DNA of 64,000 nucleotides from Halarcobacter mediterraneus. Lineage in GTDB: Bacteria; Campylobacterota; Campylobacteria; Campylobacterales; Arcobacteraceae. Under the pieces are notes generated by a model, which saw only the letters and a program-made list of their open reading frames with translations, did not search any database and was not told the origin of the DNA. The stretch spans positions 248,001 to 312,000 of the forward strand of contig NZ_NXIE01000003.1 in assembly GCF_004116625.1 (NCBI RefSeq), written 5' to 3'. This document shows, piece after piece, positions 34,834 to 43,761 of this stretch. Made by a program: the position numbers and the translations under genes. Positions within the stretch are counted from its first letter, which is position 1; each line of letters starts with the position of its first letter.

Positions 34834-36062
34834 GTTTGACCGTTTCCATAAACTTTATATTTAAAAGTTGTTAAGTCATTTATTCCCATTGGACCTCTTG
34901 AGTGAAGTTTATTTGTAGAAATTCCTACTTCTGCCCCAAGACCAAAAGCTCCACCATCAGTAAATCTTGTACTTGCATTTGCATAAACACAGGCAGCATC
35001 TACTTCATTTAAAAACTTATTTACCATTGAATAGTTTTCACTAATAATTGCTTCAGAATGCCCTGAACCATATTTTGAAATATGATCAATAGCTTCATCA
35101 ATATCATTTACAATCTTTATATTTAACTTATTTGCTAAATACTCAGTATCATAATCTTCATGTGTAGCACATTGAATATCAATATACTTTCTTGTTAAAT
35201 CACAACCTTTAAGCTCTGTTCCGTACTTTTCATAAGCTTCATGTAAAGGAGGTAAAATATAACTTGCTATATCTTTATGTATAAGTAAAGTTTCCATTGC
35301 ATTACAAACACCTGGTCTTGAACATTTTGCATTTAGAGCAATTTCTATGGCTTTTTGATGATTTGCATCTCTATCTAAATATACATGACACAATCCTTTA
35401 TCATGTTTAACAACTGGAACAGTAGAGTTTTCACTAACAAATTTAATTAAAGCTTCTCCCCCTCTTGGAACTATTAAGTCTACATACTTATCTTGTTTAA
35501 TTAAATTTGCAACCCCTTCTCTACTTGAATCAGGTAATAATGATATTGCTTGCTCTGGTAATTTGTTTTTTGCTAAAACATGTCTTAGAATATCAGCAAT
35601 TGCTTTATTTGAGTTTTCTGCTTCTTTTCCACCTTTTAAAACACAAACATTTCCACTTTTAAAACAAAGTGCTGCTGTATCACTAGTAACATTTGGTCTA
35701 CTTTCATAAATTATTCCAATTACTCCAATAGGGATAGATACTTTTTGAATATTTAAACCATTTTCCGTAACCCAACCATCAAGAGTTCTTCCCACTGGTT
35801 CTTTTAAAGAAGCTATTTCTCTTATAGCTTTTGCCATTTCATTTACTCTATCACCTGTAAGAAGAAGTCTGTCTAAAAGAGCTTCATCAAGGTTTCCTAG
35901 TCTTCCTACGCTCATATCTTTTTCATTGCAACCAATAATATAATCACAATTTTCGATTAAAGCATCTGCCATTTCATTTAAAATTCTATTTTTTATTTCA
36001 CCACTAAGTGTAGCTATTTGTTTACTTACTTTTTTTGATTCTTCTAAAAACTGTTGCATCAA
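34827..36062 (-). CDS. proA: Glutamate-5-semialdehyde dehydrogenase
   Basis: A 411-residue enzyme that reduces glutamyl 5-phosphate to the semialdehyde in proline synthesis. Diagnostic blocks are IPIGVIGIIYESRPNVTSDTAALC, LKGGKEAENSN, DLIVPRGG and the catalytic cysteine region NAKCSRPGVCNAMETLL, ending with FTDGGAFGLGAEVGIST. Length is normal. proB is not nearby. It is upstream-isolated and convergent with the LysE-family gene. Confidence 0.95.
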   Translation of the reverse strand: MMQQFLEESKKVSKQIATLSGEIKNRILNEMADALIENCDYIIGCNEKDMSVGRLGNLDEALLDRLLLTGDRVNEMAKAIREIASLKEPVGRTLDGWVTENGLNIQKVSIPIGVIGIIYESRPNVTSDTAALCFKSGNVCVLKGGKEAENSNKAIADILRHVLAKNKLPEQAISLLPDSSREGVANLIKQDKYVDLIVPRGGEALIKFVSENSTVPVVKHDKGLCHVYLDRDANHQKAIEIALNAKCSRPGVCNAMETLLIHKDIASYILPPLHEAYEKYGTELKGCDLTRKYIDIQCATHEDYDTEYLANKLNIKIVNDIDEAIDHISKYGSGHSEAIISENYSMVNKFLNEVDAACVYANASTRFTDGGAFGLGAEVGISTNKLHSRGPMGINDLTTFKYKVYGNGQTR

Positions 36063-36134
36063 TTTTCCTAAATTGTTTTTGATTTGGTATTTTATCTAAT
36101 TTTAATTATGAAGTTATAAAAAAGAAAGAGAGAA

Positions 36135-36161
36135 AAAGAAGTAGTTAGATACTACTTCTTT
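36135..36161 (-). terminator. Terminator of trxA
   Basis: An 11-bp stem (AAAGAAGTAGT / ACTACTTCTTT) with a 5-base loop, followed on the minus strand by TTTTTCTCTC. It lies 10 bases after the trxA stop. Confidence 0.88.
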
Positions 36162-36170
36162 ATATTTTGA

Positions 36171-36485
36171 TTATAGTGAGTTTATTTTATCAGCTAATGC
36201 TTGTTTAGATTGTGCACCAACTAAAGTATCAACTACTTCTCCGTCTTTCATAAATACAATTGTAGGAATTGATCTTACTCCATATTTAACCGCTAAATCT
36301 TGTTGCTCATCTGTATTTACTTTACAAATATTTGCTTTTCCATCAAAGTCTTCTGCTAATTCATCAATAACAGGAGCAAGCATTCTACAAGGTCCGCACC
36401 ATGGAGCCCAAAAATCTACTAAAGATACACCTTCTTTTACTGTTGCATCAAAATTATCATTTGTTAATTCAATATATTTACCCAT
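36171..36485 (-). CDS. trxA: Thioredoxin
   Basis: A 104-residue thioredoxin with the active site WAPWCGPCRM (Cys30, Cys33), the buried Asp in SLVDFWAPW, the cis-proline segment IRxx-type as RSIPTIVFMKDG and no signal peptide. It reduces protein disulfides in the cytoplasm. It is divergent from a redox-type HxlR regulator across 138 bp that contains a TACT-N4-AGTA dyad, so it may be under the control of that regulator. Confidence 0.96.
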   Translation of the reverse strand: MGKYIELTNDNFDATVKEGVSLVDFWAPWCGPCRMLAPVIDELAEDFDGKANICKVNTDEQQDLAVKYGVRSIPTIVFMKDGEVVDTLVGAQSKQALADKINSL

Positions 36486-36544
36486 AAATTATCCTTTTAT
36501 TTTTTTGTAAGAGTATATTAACTTAATAGTAAAATATTGTCAAG

Positions 36545-36564
36545 TATGTACTATTTAGTACTAT
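36545..36564. promoter_or_regulatory. HxlR operator candidate between trxA and the regulator
   Basis: TATGTACTATTTAGTACTAT contains the dyad TACT-N4-AGTA (36549-36560) and the direct repeat GTACTAT at 36548 and 36558, ten bases apart. Operators of DUF24/HxlR regulators such as YodB are of the TACT...AGTA type. The 10-mer TATGTACTAT recurs upstream of the second hxlR-type gene at 40002. Confidence 0.55.
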
Positions 36565-36623
36565 AGTTACTTTTAAGTTCCTATAAAACTTTTTTTCTTT
36601 ATAATAAATTAAAAAGGTTCAAC

Positions 36624-36980
36624 ATGGAAGCAAAGATTTACAACTGTTTTTTTCAACTTGCAACAGATATGATTGGAGGAAAATGGAAAGGTATGGTTCT
36701 TTGGGCTTTAAAAAAAGGTGTGAAAAGAAATGGAGAACTTAAAAAACTAATACCATACATTAGTCAAAAAATGTTAACTCAACAATTAAGAGAACTAGAA
36801 GATGTAGGAATTGTAAAAAGGATTGTTTATCCAGTCATTCCTCCAAAGGTTGAATATGAATTAACAAAAGACGGTGAGAAACTAATTCCTATTTTACAAA
36901 AACTCCATGATTGGGGTAAAGAGTATGCAAAAGAACATGAAATAAATTTAACAAAAGATGCAAATTGTGTGATTGAATAA
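36624..36980 (+). CDS. HxlR/DUF24-family regulator with N-terminal cysteine
   Basis: A 118-residue winged-helix regulator: the DUF24 core IGGKWKGMVLWAL, RNGELKKLIPYISQKMLTQQLRELEDVGIVKR and IPPKVEYELTKDGEKLIPIL. Cys8 (IYNCFF) lies where DUF24 redox sensors such as HypR and YodB carry their reactive cysteine; a further Cys is at residue 115. It is divergent from trxA. It is about half identical by eye to the second HxlR protein at 40047. Confidence 0.9.
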   Translation: MEAKIYNCFFQLATDMIGGKWKGMVLWALKKGVKRNGELKKLIPYISQKMLTQQLRELEDVGIVKRIVYPVIPPKVEYELTKDGEKLIPILQKLHDWGKEYAKEHEINLTKDANCVIE

Positions 36981-36990
36981 TCACACAATT
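36963..36990. terminator. Hairpin between the HxlR gene and the lpoB-like gene
   Basis: A perfect 12-bp stem (AATTGTGTGATT / AATCACACAATT) with a GAAT loop between convergent genes. No long T-tract follows on either strand, so it may mainly protect 3' ends. Confidence 0.7.
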
Positions 36991-37599
36991 CTACCAAATT
37001 ACACTATCGTTTGAACCAACTTTTTCAATAATAGTTTCATCTTCCCAAATAGCTAAACCTGATTCTATATTTGTTAAAGTCATTTGAAAATAATATTCAA
37101 CATATTGATCATCATCGTCTGTTCTAGATACTCTTTGTAAAATTTCACCTGATAAAGATAAATTAGGAGCATAAAGAGTATGTTTTTTTGCAATTGTATC
37201 TTGTCTAAACTCTTCATTCCCTCTTAATTTTCTTACTTCTTGTGCAGTATCATCTCTTTGGGTTCCTAGGGCTGTTGTTACTATTGCTTTTCCTGATTTC
37301 AAAATAGCAACTCTAATCTTTTTAGTTAACATTTTTACATTAACTCGCTGTGTTGTATCATTCAATATATCACTTATCATAAGAACTGATTTATTTGTAT
37401 CATTTCTATTTAAGGTCCCACTTTCAAGTAAAGATTTGACCATATTACTAGCTGCTTTTTCAAAGTCTCTACTATCTAATCCTAACGTTATAGGAGATTT
37501 CTCTTTTGTTCCTTCTCCTACATAATGACTTTTTGTAGAGCAAGCTGTAAAAAACACTATTAAAAAAATTGTTACAACTAAAAACCTTATTTTTTTCAT
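36991..37599 (-). CDS. LpoB-like lipoprotein (penicillin-binding protein activator)
   Basis: A 202-residue lipoprotein with the lipobox FFTACSTKS (lipidated Cys20). The rest is the LpoB-type alpha/beta domain (SVLMISDILNDTTQRVNVKMLTKKIRVAIL... ; YAPNLSLSGEILQRV; YYFQMTLTNIESGLAIWEDE). In E. coli LpoB stimulates PBP1b from the outer membrane. Campylobacterota copies have no proven partner. It follows the COG3014 lipoprotein gene by 9 bases, so the pair is an operon. Confidence 0.85.
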   Translation of the reverse strand: MKKIRFLVVTIFLIVFFTACSTKSHYVGEGTKEKSPITLGLDSRDFEKAASNMVKSLLESGTLNRNDTNKSVLMISDILNDTTQRVNVKMLTKKIRVAILKSGKAIVTTALGTQRDDTAQEVRKLRGNEEFRQDTIAKKHTLYAPNLSLSGEILQRVSRTDDDDQYVEYYFQMTLTNIESGLAIWEDETIIEKVGSNDSVIW

Positions 37600-37608
37600 T
37601 TTTACTCC

Positions 37609-38952
37609 TTAATATAAAATACTATGAACAGTATTTTTCCCTCTAATTTCAGATTTTATATAGATAATGGCATTTTTTCCCTTAGGAATAGAAATTAATT
37701 CAATTATATTTTCATTGTCATCTTTTATAATAATAGGATTTTCTTTTAATTCTATTCTTTTACTTTCAAAAGATTTGGGAAGATTATTCCATATTCTTAC
37801 ATCTGCTCTTGTTGTTAATCCTTGATACATAATAGAAAGAAAGCTTCCTAAAGCATCTGATTTCCTTTGAAATTCATACTGTGCTAAAGTTTTTGTTAAT
37901 GAATTTAAAATTGCCTGCGAAAGAATAAGAGGAAACTCTTTTTTAAACTCTGTTTTTATAATAGTATCCATACTGCAAATTTCTATAGTTTTTTGATTTT
38001 TTATCTGTAGATAATCATAAGAATAATTTCTTTCTTTCAAACTAGGAAGAGCAATAGCAGTATAAAGAACTCTATTACTAACTAAAAATAAAGGAAGGTC
38101 TAATCTTTTTTCTTCCTTATATATTCCTTGCCCATTTTCATATATAAGCCAAAGATAATTAGTTGTATCTTTTTCATTTTTTAAAAATCTTTCATTTAAT
38201 AGGTAATCTTCTTTTATTTGCTTATTATCTGGATTCATTTGTAATGATTCTTTAAAAAGAGTTCTTGCTTTTTGATAATCCTTTTGTAAAAAGAAATAAA
38301 TACCAGCAAGATATGAAGAAAAAGGATTTATAAAATTAGGGTAAGCTTGAAAATCACTTAATAAATTCTTATACTGACTATATACTATATTTTGGCTTTT
38401 TGGGTTTTCTACAAGTTTCTTAATAGTTTGAGATTCTTGTTTATAAAGTTGTTCTTTTTTCTTTTTAATTTCATCTTCAAAAAATTCTTTTGCTCTTCTT
38501 TGTCTGTCTAAAGTTCGGTTAAACTCCACCCTTGCATTTGAATGGTCACCTAAACTAGCAAAATTTAATGCTTTATAAGTATTAACCATTATTCTTTCAT
38601 AAATATTTCCCTCATAAGCATTTATATTGTTATTTACAAGAACCTCTTTTGTTCCTTGAGAAATATTTTTCAAAGTATTTTGAATATCTATTTTTTTATA
38701 CTCTTGTTCTGCTTTATCAAAAAATTCATTACTTCTTTTGTAATCTTTACAATTTCTTGCTAAGGAACCTCCTTGAAGGCTCCAAAATAAAATATCCTCA
38801 TTATCTTCTATTTTTTCATTAATTATTTCATAATTACAAGAGTTAGAAAGAAATACTTTATCCAATTCTCTCATTGTTTGATTGTGCCCCGTAATTGCTA
38901 CACAACCGTTAAAAAATAATACAATAATAAATAAAAGAATTGAATTTTTCAT
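37609..38952 (-). CDS. COG3014-type lipoprotein with TPR-like repeats
   Basis: A 447-residue lipoprotein (lipobox FFNGCVAIT, Cys17). Residues 50-270 are helical with TPR-like spacing (LARNCKDYKRSNEFFDKAEQEYKK; YEGNIYERIMVNTYKALNFASLGDHSNARVEFNRTL; YFFLQKDYQKARTLFKESLQMNP). The C-terminal part is beta-rich. It matches the uncharacterised COG3014 family, which often stands next to lpoB-like genes. Envelope assembly is a likely area of action, but the function is unknown. Confidence 0.8.
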   Translation of the reverse strand: MKNSILLFIIVLFFNGCVAITGHNQTMRELDKVFLSNSCNYEIINEKIEDNEDILFWSLQGGSLARNCKDYKRSNEFFDKAEQEYKKIDIQNTLKNISQGTKEVLVNNNINAYEGNIYERIMVNTYKALNFASLGDHSNARVEFNRTLDRQRRAKEFFEDEIKKKKEQLYKQESQTIKKLVENPKSQNIVYSQYKNLLSDFQAYPNFINPFSSYLAGIYFFLQKDYQKARTLFKESLQMNPDNKQIKEDYLLNERFLKNEKDTTNYLWLIYENGQGIYKEEKRLDLPLFLVSNRVLYTAIALPSLKERNYSYDYLQIKNQKTIEICSMDTIIKTEFKKEFPLILSQAILNSLTKTLAQYEFQRKSDALGSFLSIMYQGLTTRADVRIWNNLPKSFESKRIELKENPIIIKDDNENIIELISIPKGKNAIIYIKSEIRGKNTVHSILY

Positions 38953-38953
38953 C

Positions 38954-39928
38954 TTATATTTTAACTAAATACCTTCCTACTGCTTTTCCTTGTAGTAATT
39001 TATCATAAGCTTCTTTTATTTCTTCTAAGCTAATTTCTGTTGTTAAATTTTCTAGTGTATCTATTGCAAACTCATTAGCTAATTTTTCCCAAGCTTTAAT
39101 CTTTTTTTCTATTTTACATTCAACTGAATCAATTCCTATAAGTCTAACTCCTCTTAAAATAAAAGGAAATACATTTGTATTTAATTGAAAGGAAGAAGTT
39201 AATCCACAACAAGTAGCAACTCCATCATATTTTACTATTTTTAAAGCTTCAGCTAAAATATTTCCACCAACAGTATCAATAACTCCATCATACTTTTCAC
39301 TCCCCATTGGTCTTTTGTTTTCAATATCAAAATCATTTCTTAGAATTACTTCAGAAGCTCCAAGCTCTTTTAAAAATGGAATTTTATCTTCTTTCCCTGA
39401 AATTGCAGTCACTTCAAATCCAAGCTTATTTAAAATACTAACAGCAATACTTCCAACCCCTCCTGTTGCACCTGTTACTAAGATTTTCCCTTCTGTAATA
39501 CCATTATTTAAAAGTTCATTTACAGATAAAGCTGCTGTTAATCCTGCTGTTCCATAAGTCATAATCTCTTTATCACTTATTCCTACAGGAATATTAACTA
39601 CCCATGAAGCTGGTACTTTTACATATTCACTATGTCCACCATTTGTATTCATTCCTAAATCATAGCCAGTAACAACAACTTTTTCTCCTTCTTTAAATTT
39701 TTCACTTGAACTTTTTTCAATTGTTCCTGCTAAATCTACCCCTGTAATATGAGGAAAAACTCTTGTTACACCTGGATTACCTATTGAACTTAATGCATCT
39801 TTATAGTTTAAACCAGAATATGAAACCTTTATTAAAACTTCATTTTCTTCTAAAGTTGGAATTTCAACTTCTTTAACTCCACAATGAAACTTTTTTTCTT
39901 CAACTTTTTCTACTACTAATGCTTTCAT
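38954..39928 (-). CDS. YhdH/AcuI-type quinone oxidoreductase-like reductase
   Basis: A 324-residue zinc-free medium-chain dehydrogenase. Blocks: VSYSGLNYKDALSSIGNPGVTR, PHITGVDLAGTIE, the NADPH motif VTGATGGVGSIAVSILNKLG and the YDGVIDTVGGNILAEALK segment. The family includes acryloyl-CoA reductase AcuI; members detoxify acryloyl-CoA or reactive enones. It is divergent from an HxlR-type regulator with a reactive-type cysteine, fitting electrophile-induced expression. Confidence 0.87.
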   Translation of the reverse strand: MKALVVEKVEEKKFHCGVKEVEIPTLEENEVLIKVSYSGLNYKDALSSIGNPGVTRVFPHITGVDLAGTIEKSSSEKFKEGEKVVVTGYDLGMNTNGGHSEYVKVPASWVVNIPVGISDKEIMTYGTAGLTAALSVNELLNNGITEGKILVTGATGGVGSIAVSILNKLGFEVTAISGKEDKIPFLKELGASEVILRNDFDIENKRPMGSEKYDGVIDTVGGNILAEALKIVKYDGVATCCGLTSSFQLNTNVFPFILRGVRLIGIDSVECKIEKKIKAWEKLANEFAIDTLENLTTEISLEEIKEAYDKLLQGKAVGRYLVKI

Positions 39929-40001
39929 TTATTATCCTTTTTATTTTATTAGTAAAAGTCTAACTAATATATGTTATAATTACAAGAACATACAAAAAAG
40001 A

Positions 40002-40011
40002 TATGTACTAT
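40002..40011. promoter_or_regulatory. TATGTACTAT motif shared with the other HxlR promoter
   Basis: The exact 10-mer found at 36545 recurs here, 36 bp before the HxlR start at 40047 and 74 bp from the divergent reductase start. An inverted partner, ACATA at 39988, makes a looser dyad ACATA-N9-TATGT. Confidence 0.5.
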
Positions 40012-40046
40012 CAAAAAAGATACCATATGAAAAGATGGAGTATTAG

Positions 40047-40394
40047 ATGACAAAAAAAATTGAAACTGAAGAAAAAATTGAAAAATGCCCTGTTGAAACT
40101 GCTCTTGATATTTTAGCAGGAAAGTGGAAAATTTTAATTTTATGGTATTTAAGAAGAGAAACTTTGAGGTTTAGTGAATTGCAAAGAATGCTTCCTAAAG
40201 TTACTCAAAAAATGTTAGTTCAAAAACTAAGAGAGTTAGAAAAAGATGGAATAATTCATAGAGAAGTCTATCCTATAGTTCCTCCAAAGGTTGAATACTC
40301 TTTAACAGAATATGGAGAAACTTTAAAACCTATACTAAAACAAATGTATCTTTGGGGAGAAATTCATAAAAAAAAGTTAAATAAAAAATTTTAG
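40047..40394 (+). CDS. HxlR/DUF24-family regulator with N-terminal cysteine
   Basis: A 115-residue winged-helix protein: [23 protein letters not shown], then [31 protein letters not shown] and [12 protein letters not shown]. The only cysteine, Cys14, occupies the position of the redox-active residue in DUF24 regulators. It is divergent from the AcuI/YhdH-like reductase gene and is the obvious candidate to control it. Its 3' end overlaps the convergent small membrane protein gene by 18 bases. Confidence 0.9.
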   Translation: MTKKIETEEKIEKCPVETALDILAGKWKILILWYLRRETLRFSELQRMLPKVTQKMLVQKLRELEKDGIIHREVYPIVPPKVEYSLTEYGETLKPILKQMYLWGEIHKKKLNKKF

Positions 40395-40667
40395 AAATAG
40401 AAATATCCCAGTAGATATTATTAAAACAATAGTAAGTATAAGTTCAAATGGAATAAAGCTCATACCTAATAAAGTATGGGTTCCTTTATTTCTTCTTTGA
40501 ATATATTGTTCAAATCTTAAAAAAGGGTTGCCAAATATTCTATTTAGTATATAACTAATCAAAGTAGCCGCTATAAAACCATACAAATAATAAATCTGAT
40601 TTTCAGACAAGATTTCTTGTGCAATAATGATAAATGCCAAGTAGAATATAAATATATAATTAATCAT
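40377..40667 (-). CDS. Small membrane protein of unknown function
   Basis: A 96-residue protein with three hydrophobic helices (about 2-20, 25-43, 70-94) separated by a basic loop ([20 protein letters not shown]). Its end overlaps the HxlR gene on the other strand. Upstream, 63 bases separate it from the FetB-like gene, which is on the same strand but downstream in transcription order is this gene, so they may be cotranscribed. No family recognised. Confidence 0.65.
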   Translation of the reverse strand: MINYIFIFYLAFIIIAQEILSENQIYYLYGFIAATLISYILNRIFGNPFLRFEQYIQRRNKGTHTLLGMSFIPFELILTIVLIISTGIFLFLKFFI

Positions 40668-40730
40668 GATAATCCTTCTTATTATTATAAAAAAGCTATC
40701 TTTAGAGGCTACTTAATATAAGTAATATTA

Positions 40731-41420
40731 TTATAATTTGTTATTTTTAATTGAAAAGTAAACAATTGAACTTATTCCTGCACTTGAGAGTGTCATTGCC
40801 ATTATCATAATTTGATATCTAACTGCAACCAAAGGATCAACTCCTGATAAAATTTGTCCCGTCATCATTCCCGGCAAAGAGACTAATCCTACAGCAAGTA
40901 AGGAATTTATTTGGGGTATCATACAGGCTTTAAAAGCTATTTTTCTTGCTTCAAAAAAGTTCGTTCTTTCTATTTCTTTTTCAAATCGCTCAATTGCCAA
41001 GGATAAGGCATTCATTGTACTTGCAAAAACCATTCCTGCAATGGGTATGACATATTGAGGTTCATATATTTTTTCTAACTGTAAAATAAAATAAACAATT
41101 AAAAGTAAATTTATGAAACTTGATACAAAAACTGATAAAACTATCTGTTTATAATGAGTAATACTTTTATCTTTTGTATTTCGTAAAGTAATCCAAGAGC
41201 TTACAAAAAGCATAAAAAGAAGTATACCTATTCCTATTTTTATATCATCTGTTTTAAAAATAAAAACTAATAGATATCCTATAATTAAAAGTTGTATTAG
41301 CATTCTAAGAGTTGAAATAAGTATATCAGTTTTATCATTTGTCCATTTATAATAATAAAACCAAACAAAAAATAAAGGAAGAAAAATCAAAGATAAATTA
41401 AAAAATGAGATAGTTTTCAT
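40731..41420 (-). CDS. FetB/UPF0014-family permease, ATPase partner absent
   Basis: A 229-residue membrane protein with about six helices. The conserved FetB block IPIAGMVFASTMNALSLAIERFE is near residues 124-146, followed by the LPGMMTGQILSGVDPLVAVRYQIMIM motif. FetAB of E. coli exports iron and protects against peroxide stress; FetB needs the ATPase FetA. No ATPase gene is adjacent (gpsA lies 3 bases upstream), so the partner is either elsewhere or lost. Confidence 0.85.
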   Translation of the reverse strand: MKTISFFNLSLIFLPLFFVWFYYYKWTNDKTDILISTLRMLIQLLIIGYLLVFIFKTDDIKIGIGILLFMLFVSSWITLRNTKDKSITHYKQIVLSVFVSSFINLLLIVYFILQLEKIYEPQYVIPIAGMVFASTMNALSLAIERFEKEIERTNFFEARKIAFKACMIPQINSLLAVGLVSLPGMMTGQILSGVDPLVAVRYQIMIMAMTLSSAGISSIVYFSIKNNKL

Positions 41421-41423
41421 TTT

Positions 41424-42320
41424 CTAACTTTTAAGTAAATCCTTAAGACTATCTTGAGCACTTTTACCTTCAAGAATAAGCTTAACTTCATTTGCGATAG
41501 GAGTATAGATTTTATACTTTTTTGAAAGTTTGTGTATTGCTTCTGAAGTTTTAACACCTTCTGCAACCTCTCCAAGCTCTTCTAGTATTGTTTTTAAAGC
41601 TTTTCCTTGTGCAAGTCCGAGTCCAACTCTAAAATTTCTACTAAGTTCGCTACTTGCAGTTAAAAATAAATCCCCTGCACCACTAAGACCTATAAAACTT
41701 GATTTTCTTGCACCAAACTCTTTTCCAAATCTTTGCATCTCAACAAGCCCTCTTGAAATAAGTGAAGCTCTTGCATTATTTCCTAGTTTTAAACCTTGAC
41801 AAATTCCACTAGCAATTGCAATTACATTTTTATAAGCTCCACAAACTTCTGCCCCAATTACATCATCTGAATAATATGTTTTTAAGAATCTTGGAAACAT
41901 AGGAGAAACTTCTTTATATAACTTTCTTGATTTTGAGTTAATTACAATAGCAGCAGGTAAAGCTTGCATAACTTCACTTGCAAAAGATGGTCCTGAAATA
42001 AATCCTATATTTTTTCTAGGAATAAACTCTTCATAAATTTCATTTAAAAATTCACCTGTACTTGCTTCAATACCCTTTGCTGCAACAAGTATTTTTTGTC
42101 CTGAAAAAACAAAGTTTTCTTGTAACCATTCTCTAATTTCTTGAGCAGGAATAGCAATAACTAAATATTCACAATCTAAAGCAGTTTGTAAGTCTACAAA
42201 ATCTTTAATATCTCTTTTTGTTCTTGAAGTTATTAAACATTTTTGATTTTGGCTAAGGGCAAAATGAAGTGCTTGTCCCCATTTACCTGCTCCTATTACT
42301 GCAATAGATTTTTCAGCCAT
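41424..42320 (-). CDS. gpsA: Glycerol-3-phosphate dehydrogenase [NAD(P)+]
   Basis: A 298-residue enzyme that makes sn-glycerol 3-phosphate for phospholipids. NAD(P) motif VIGAGKWGQALHFAL (5-19), FISGPSFASEV, the catalytic lysine in EVCGAYKNVIAIASG and SGAGDLFLTASSELSRN are all present. It lies 3 bases after gatB and before the FetB-like gene, in a compact minus-strand operon. Confidence 0.95.
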   Translation of the reverse strand: MAEKSIAVIGAGKWGQALHFALSQNQKCLITSRTKRDIKDFVDLQTALDCEYLVIAIPAQEIREWLQENFVFSGQKILVAAKGIEASTGEFLNEIYEEFIPRKNIGFISGPSFASEVMQALPAAIVINSKSRKLYKEVSPMFPRFLKTYYSDDVIGAEVCGAYKNVIAIASGICQGLKLGNNARASLISRGLVEMQRFGKEFGARKSSFIGLSGAGDLFLTASSELSRNFRVGLGLAQGKALKTILEELGEVAEGVKTSEAIHKLSKKYKIYTPIANEVKLILEGKSAQDSLKDLLKS

Positions 42321-42323
42321 AAA

Positions 42324-43751
42324 TTATCCTAATCTTTGTTTTAAAAGTTCATTTACTTTTTGTGGATTTGCACTACCTTTAGAAGCTTTCATAGTTTGAC
42401 CTACAAAGAATCCAAACAGTTTGTCTTTTCCACCTTTGTATTGTTCTACTTTATCCTCATTTGCTGCTAATATTCCATCAATAATTTTTAAAATAGCTCC
42501 ATCATCAGATACTTGTTTTAATCCAAGTTCATCAATAACTGCATCAATTTCTGAATCAGGGTTTTTCATTAAGTAATCAAGTACTTCTTTAGCTGCTTTT
42601 CCAGAGATAGTTCCATCTTCAATAGCTTTTACAACACCTGCAAGTTTTTTAGCATCTACTGGAGAGTTTTCTAAAGTCATTCCCTCTGTAAATCTTGCAG
42701 GTAACTCAACAGTTAACCATGTTGCTGCATTTTTACCAGAAATTCCTTCTTTCATCATTTCATCAAAGAAATTTGCAGTCTCTAAAGAAGCAGTAATAAC
42801 TGAAGCATCATACTCTTTAATACCAAAGTCATTTACAAATCTTTGTTTTTTTTCATCTGGAAGCTCTGGGATTTTTGAATATTTTTCCATCATTTCATCT
42901 GTAATTATAAGAGGTAAAAGGTCTGGGTCTGGGAAATATCTATAATCAGCAGCATCTTCCTTACCTCTCATAGATCTAGTTTCACCTTTTTCTGGGTCAA
43001 ATAGTCTTGTTTCTTGTACAATTTCCGTATCGTGAATTCCATCTTCCCAAGCTTCAATATGTCTATTTACTTCATATTTAATTGCTTTTTCGATGAACTT
43101 AAATGAGTTCATATTCTTAATTTCACATCTTGTATATAACTTATCATCACCTTTTGGTCTAATTGATACGTTAACATCACATCTAAAACTTCCTTCTTGC
43201 ATATTAGCATCTGAAATTCCAAGGTATCTTACAATTGAATGAAGCTTTTTAAGATATAAAATAGCTTCTTCTGCTGTTCTCATATCTGGTTCAGAAACGA
43301 TTTCAAGAAGAGGTGTTCCTGCACGGTTTAAATCCACATGAGAAACAGAACCAGCATGGATATTTTTCCCTGCATCATTTTCTAAATGAGCTCTTGTAAC
43401 TCCAATAGTTTTACTTGTTCCATCTTCAAAATCAATTACTAATTCACCAAGTCCTACAACAGGAACTTCAAATTGAGAAATTTGATAACCATTTGGTAAG
43501 TCTGGATAAAAATAATTTTTTCTATTAAAAACTGACTTTTTATTTATTTTTGATTTAAGTGCAGTTCCTAACATAATTGCTTTATGTACTGCTTCTTTAT
43601 TTAATACTGGAAGAGCTCCTGGAAGTCCTAAACAAGTTGGGCATACATTTGTATTTGGTTCTTCTCCAAAACTTGTTGCACAAGAACAGAATAGTTTACT
43701 TTTTGTATTTAGTTGAACATGTACTTCTAATCCAATAATAACTTCAAACAT
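42324..43751 (-). CDS. gatB: Aspartyl/glutamyl-tRNA amidotransferase subunit B
   Basis: A 475-residue GatB. N-terminal [21 protein letters not shown], zinc-type cysteines CSCATSFG...[36 protein letters not shown] and [12 protein letters not shown]. The C-terminal YqeY-like tail domain (about 330-475) is complete. With GatA and GatC it converts misacylated Glu-tRNAGln and Asp-tRNAAsn; those genes are not in the window. It starts 10 bases after the SurA-like gene. Confidence 0.97.
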   Translation of the reverse strand: MFEVIIGLEVHVQLNTKSKLFCSCATSFGEEPNTNVCPTCLGLPGALPVLNKEAVHKAIMLGTALKSKINKKSVFNRKNYFYPDLPNGYQISQFEVPVVGLGELVIDFEDGTSKTIGVTRAHLENDAGKNIHAGSVSHVDLNRAGTPLLEIVSEPDMRTAEEAILYLKKLHSIVRYLGISDANMQEGSFRCDVNVSIRPKGDDKLYTRCEIKNMNSFKFIEKAIKYEVNRHIEAWEDGIHDTEIVQETRLFDPEKGETRSMRGKEDAADYRYFPDPDLLPLIITDEMMEKYSKIPELPDEKKQRFVNDFGIKEYDASVITASLETANFFDEMMKEGISGKNAATWLTVELPARFTEGMTLENSPVDAKKLAGVVKAIEDGTISGKAAKEVLDYLMKNPDSEIDAVIDELGLKQVSDDGAILKIIDGILAANEDKVEQYKGGKDKLFGFFVGQTMKASKGSANPQKVNELLKQRLG

Positions 43752-43761
43752 CTATTTCCTT

